Assembly (NCBI GenBank): GCA_026712715.1 | Contig: JAPOPW010000059.1 | Span: 1 to 64,000, forward strand | Length of the DNA stretch: 64,000 bases | Origin: Immundisolibacterales bacterium | Lineage (GTDB): Bacteria > Pseudomonadota > Gammaproteobacteria > HK1 | Direction: 5' to 3' | Shown: in pieces, positions 62,110 through 64,000 of the stretch | How the letters are laid out: each line of letters starts with the position of its first letter | Position numbering within the stretch: the first letter of the stretch is position 1 | Translations under genes and position numbers: made by a program | The notes under the pieces: model-generated | What the model was told of the DNA's origin: nothing | What the model saw: only the letters and a program-made list of their open reading frames with translations | Database searches by the model: none

Positions 62110-62501
62110 TGTGGCTTCTCGATACCAGCGTCTGCGTGGCGCTCATCAATCGCACGGACGACCAGGCGGCGGCGCGCCTGTTCGAACATCCCCGCGCATC
62201 CGTTCGCCTTTGCAGCGTGGTCAAGGCGGAGCTTCATTTCGGGGCGCAGAATTCGTCACGGCTCGCCGAGAATCTGCAGCGGGTCGACATCTTCTGCCGG
62301 GCCTTCGATTCGCTGCCGTTCGACGACGAGTCGGCTCGCCACTACGGGATCGTGAGGGCGCAGCTACGCAGGGAAGGGCGGCCCATCGGCGGGAACGATC
62401 TCATGATCGCCTCCATCGCCATCGCCAATTCGCATGTCCTCGCCACCCGCAACCTCGGTGAATTTTCCCGGGTGTCCGGACTGGACGTGGAACGGTGGTA
62501 G
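62109..62501 (+). CDS. vapC: VapC-type PIN-domain toxin
   Basis: A 130-residue PIN ribonuclease starting at GTG 62109. The metal-binding acidic residues are in LLDTSVCVALIN (Asp5), VVKAELHFG (Glu), and GGNDLMIASIA (Asp near 98), with the closing ATRNLGEFSRVSGL. The closest relatives by motif are VapC proteins that cut initiator tRNA, but the target is not proven. It looks fully intact, unlike the vapC at 58.0-58.4 kb. Confidence 0.85.
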   Translation: MWLLDTSVCVALINRTDDQAAARLFEHPRASVRLCSVVKAELHFGAQNSSRLAENLQRVDIFCRAFDSLPFDDESARHYGIVRAQLRREGRPIGGNDLMIASIAIANSHVLATRNLGEFSRVSGLDVERW

Positions 62502-62598
62502 ACCGGGTTTCCGTCCGGAAACGTTCGCCATTGTCTGCGCGAGACGACGGGGCGCCCGCTGTACGGAGCGCCACGAAGTCTCCGGGAGGTTCGATCCG

Positions 62599-64000
62599 CT
62601 AGTCGGCGGCGGCGGGGGTGATCGAGGCGGCCGTCTCCCGCATCTCCGCGCGGAGGCGCCGGGTGGCGGGGAGGTCGACGGACCAGGTCCCCGGCTCTCC
62701 GTCTCCGGCGAGCACGACGCCGTAGGCTCGTTCCGCGTGCGCCGGCGTCACCTTCTCCTCGATGATGTCGCGGAGCACGTCTTCGGGTTCGCGCTCGAGC
62801 GGGTCGCCGTAGCCGCCCCCGCCCGACATCTCGTGGCGGAACACGTCGCCCCGCTTCAGCTTCTCGACTTCGGTCATCAGCACCGGGAGGACGCGGTCGG
62901 ATCGGCCGGGATTGACGTAGTTCCACGAGGGTGAACCGGATCGGCCGCCGAACAGCCCGTGCGGGGGGAAGCGGCGCTTGTCGGAGCGCACGTTGAGGAC
63001 GGCCTCCGCGGAGAGGATCTCGTATTCGCGCACGAGCCCGAGCCCGCCCCGGTGGCGCCCGGCTCCGCCCGTGTCCGCGAGCATCCCGTACTCGTTGATC
63101 CGGATGGGGTACTCGGACTCGATCATCTCGATCGAGACGTTCGACTGGTTCGCCCCCATGTGGGGGACGCCCTGCTGTCCGTCGTGCTCGCTCGTGCCGC
63201 CCCACGTGCCCATGAACGTCTCGCAGAAGACGAACGCCTTGCCGTTCTCGTAGCCCGCGATGGTGGGGAGGGTGGATCCGCCCGCGGTGTCCGCGGTCAC
63301 CCGGTCGGGCAGCGCCTTCGCGAGGGCGCCGAACAGGCAGTCGATGATCCGGTAGCCGGTGATGCCGCGCGCGCCGCAGGGAGACGGAAAGACCGGGTTG
63401 ACGAGCGAGCCCTTCGGCGCGGTCACCTCGATGGGGACCGTGAAGCCGTGGCAGTTCGGGATGTCCGACACCATCAGGGAGCGAAGGGCCGCGTAGCACG
63501 ACGCCTTCGTGAAGGGAAAGGTCGGGTTGATGCCGCCCTTGATCTGGTCCGAAGTACCGGTCCAGTCGATCGCGACGTCCTCGCCCGCGACCGTCACCCG
63601 CGCCTTCAGCACGACGAGCTCCGGCTCCTCGCCGAGCCCCTCGATGTGGTCGGTGAACTCGTAGACCCCGTCCGGGAACTCCGAGATCTCGGCCCGCGTC
63701 AGCCGTTCCGCGTAGTCCTGGAGGTGGGTGCCGTAGTCGAGCACCGTATCGACCCCGTAGCGCGCGAAGAGCTCGAGCATCTCGCGCTCCCCGCTCCGGC
63801 ACGCCGCGAGCTGGGCCTGGAGATCGCCCATCACCTTGTCGGGGGTGCGCACGTTGAGCGCGATCACGTCCCACAGGGCCCGGTTCGGCTCGCCCGCCGC
63901 GATGAACTTGACGATCGGGAGCCGGAGCCCCTCCTGGAAGATCTCCTCCGCCCCGAGCGCGTTGCTGCCGGCGACGATCCCGCCCACGTCGGAGTGGTGC
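62599..64000 (-). CDS. Hydantoinase B/oxoprolinase family subunit, partial
   Basis: The frame is open to the window edge, so the N-terminus is missing; 467 residues are seen. It begins inside the family motif HHSDVGGIVAGSNALGAEEI and has RDNPTFPFTKASCYA-like core segments (INPTFPFTKASCYAALR), VNPVFPSPCGARGITG, ANQSNVSIEMIE and the terminal SGGGGYGDPLEREPEDV. A normal C-terminus follows, without the long extension seen in the HyuB at 26964. It probably belongs to a second hydantoinase/oxoprolinase operon beyond the window. Confidence 0.88.
   Translation of the reverse strand, partial: HHSDVGGIVAGSNALGAEEIFQEGLRLPIVKFIAAGEPNRALWDVIALNVRTPDKVMGDLQAQLAACRSGEREMLELFARYGVDTVLDYGTHLQDYAERLTRAEISEFPDGVYEFTDHIEGLGEEPELVVLKARVTVAGEDVAIDWTGTSDQIKGGINPTFPFTKASCYAALRSLMVSDIPNCHGFTVPIEVTAPKGSLVNPVFPSPCGARGITGYRIIDCLFGALAKALPDRVTADTAGGSTLPTIAGYENGKAFVFCETFMGTWGGTSEHDGQQGVPHMGANQSNVSIEMIESEYPIRINEYGMLADTGGAGRHRGGLGLVREYEILSAEAVLNVRSDKRRFPPHGLFGGRSGSPSWNYVNPGRSDRVLPVLMTEVEKLKRGDVFRHEMSGGGGYGDPLEREPEDVLRDIIEEKVTPAHAERAYGVVLAGDGEPGTWSVDLPATRRLRAEMRETAASITPAAAD

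Overview
The window is very GC-rich DNA with G/C-ending codons in nearly every gene. Together with a proteobacterial-type cold-shock protein, a TAXI-TRAP transporter and a leucine/isovalerate (liu) cluster, this points to a heterotrophic proteobacterium, probably a marine or host-associated lineage; the genus cannot be told. The catabolic repertoire centres on carboxylic and amino acids, hydantoin-like compounds and one-carbon units. Around it lie many toxin-antitoxin modules and a large number of broken genes.

Layout. 1-6.0 kb: an island-like stretch with two uncharacterised genes, a LexA-like regulator that has lost both protease residues, and a double AlpA-type regulator. 6.3-11.9 kb: a TAXI-TRAP transporter (binding protein plus fused permease), a DapA-family lyase/aldolase and an SDR dehydrogenase, probably one uptake-and-catabolism unit. 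12.2-19.1 kb: a shikimate-dehydrogenase-like gene, a small YHS-like protein, an intact CocE/NonD hydrolase facing a deletion-ridden copy of itself, and a peptide ABC transporter collapsed by deletions into fragments. 19.4-26.8 kb: a DMT exporter, a cysteine-type formate dehydrogenase alpha subunit without partners, a methyltransferase, an M15-like protein, a cupin and a phosphonoacetaldehyde hydrolase. 27.0-34.3 kb: hydantoinase/oxoprolinase subunits B and A, preceded on the same strand by two tandem Bcp-type peroxiredoxins whose peroxidatic cysteine codon is UGA in both copies, and a divergent phytanoyl-CoA dioxygenase-like gene.

34.3-47.4 kb is a scrapyard of mobile and defence material: a WYL-regulator/IS1595-transposase chimera, a double AAA+ ATPase with an in-frame amber codon and a second fragment of the same family 8 kb away, a DUF433/DUF5615 pair, remnants resembling HsdR, ImmA/IrrE, a SWIM-type protein and an OLD-like ATPase, a frameshifted ParDE and a HigB stub. 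Intact genes here are a methyltransferase, an amidohydrolase and a large LuxR-type regulator. 47.4-55.0 kb: cspA, a methyltransferase, a fatty-acid desaturase, an MtfA-type peptidase, aspartyl-tRNA synthetase, a glycerophosphodiesterase and an enoyl-CoA hydratase. 55.2-62.5 kb: an ABC-ATPase stub joined to hicBA, then the leucine-degradation genes (MCC alpha and beta, isovaleryl-CoA dehydrogenase), interrupted by a vapBC pair whose toxin has an amber codon and flanked by a second vapBC that looks leaderless. 62.6-64.0 kb: the 3' part of another hydantoinase B gene running off the window.

The clearest novelty candidate is the tandem selenocysteine peroxiredoxin pair (31.6-32.8 kb). The clearest evolutionary theme is ongoing gene decay with toxin-antitoxin insertion next to otherwise intact catabolic operons.
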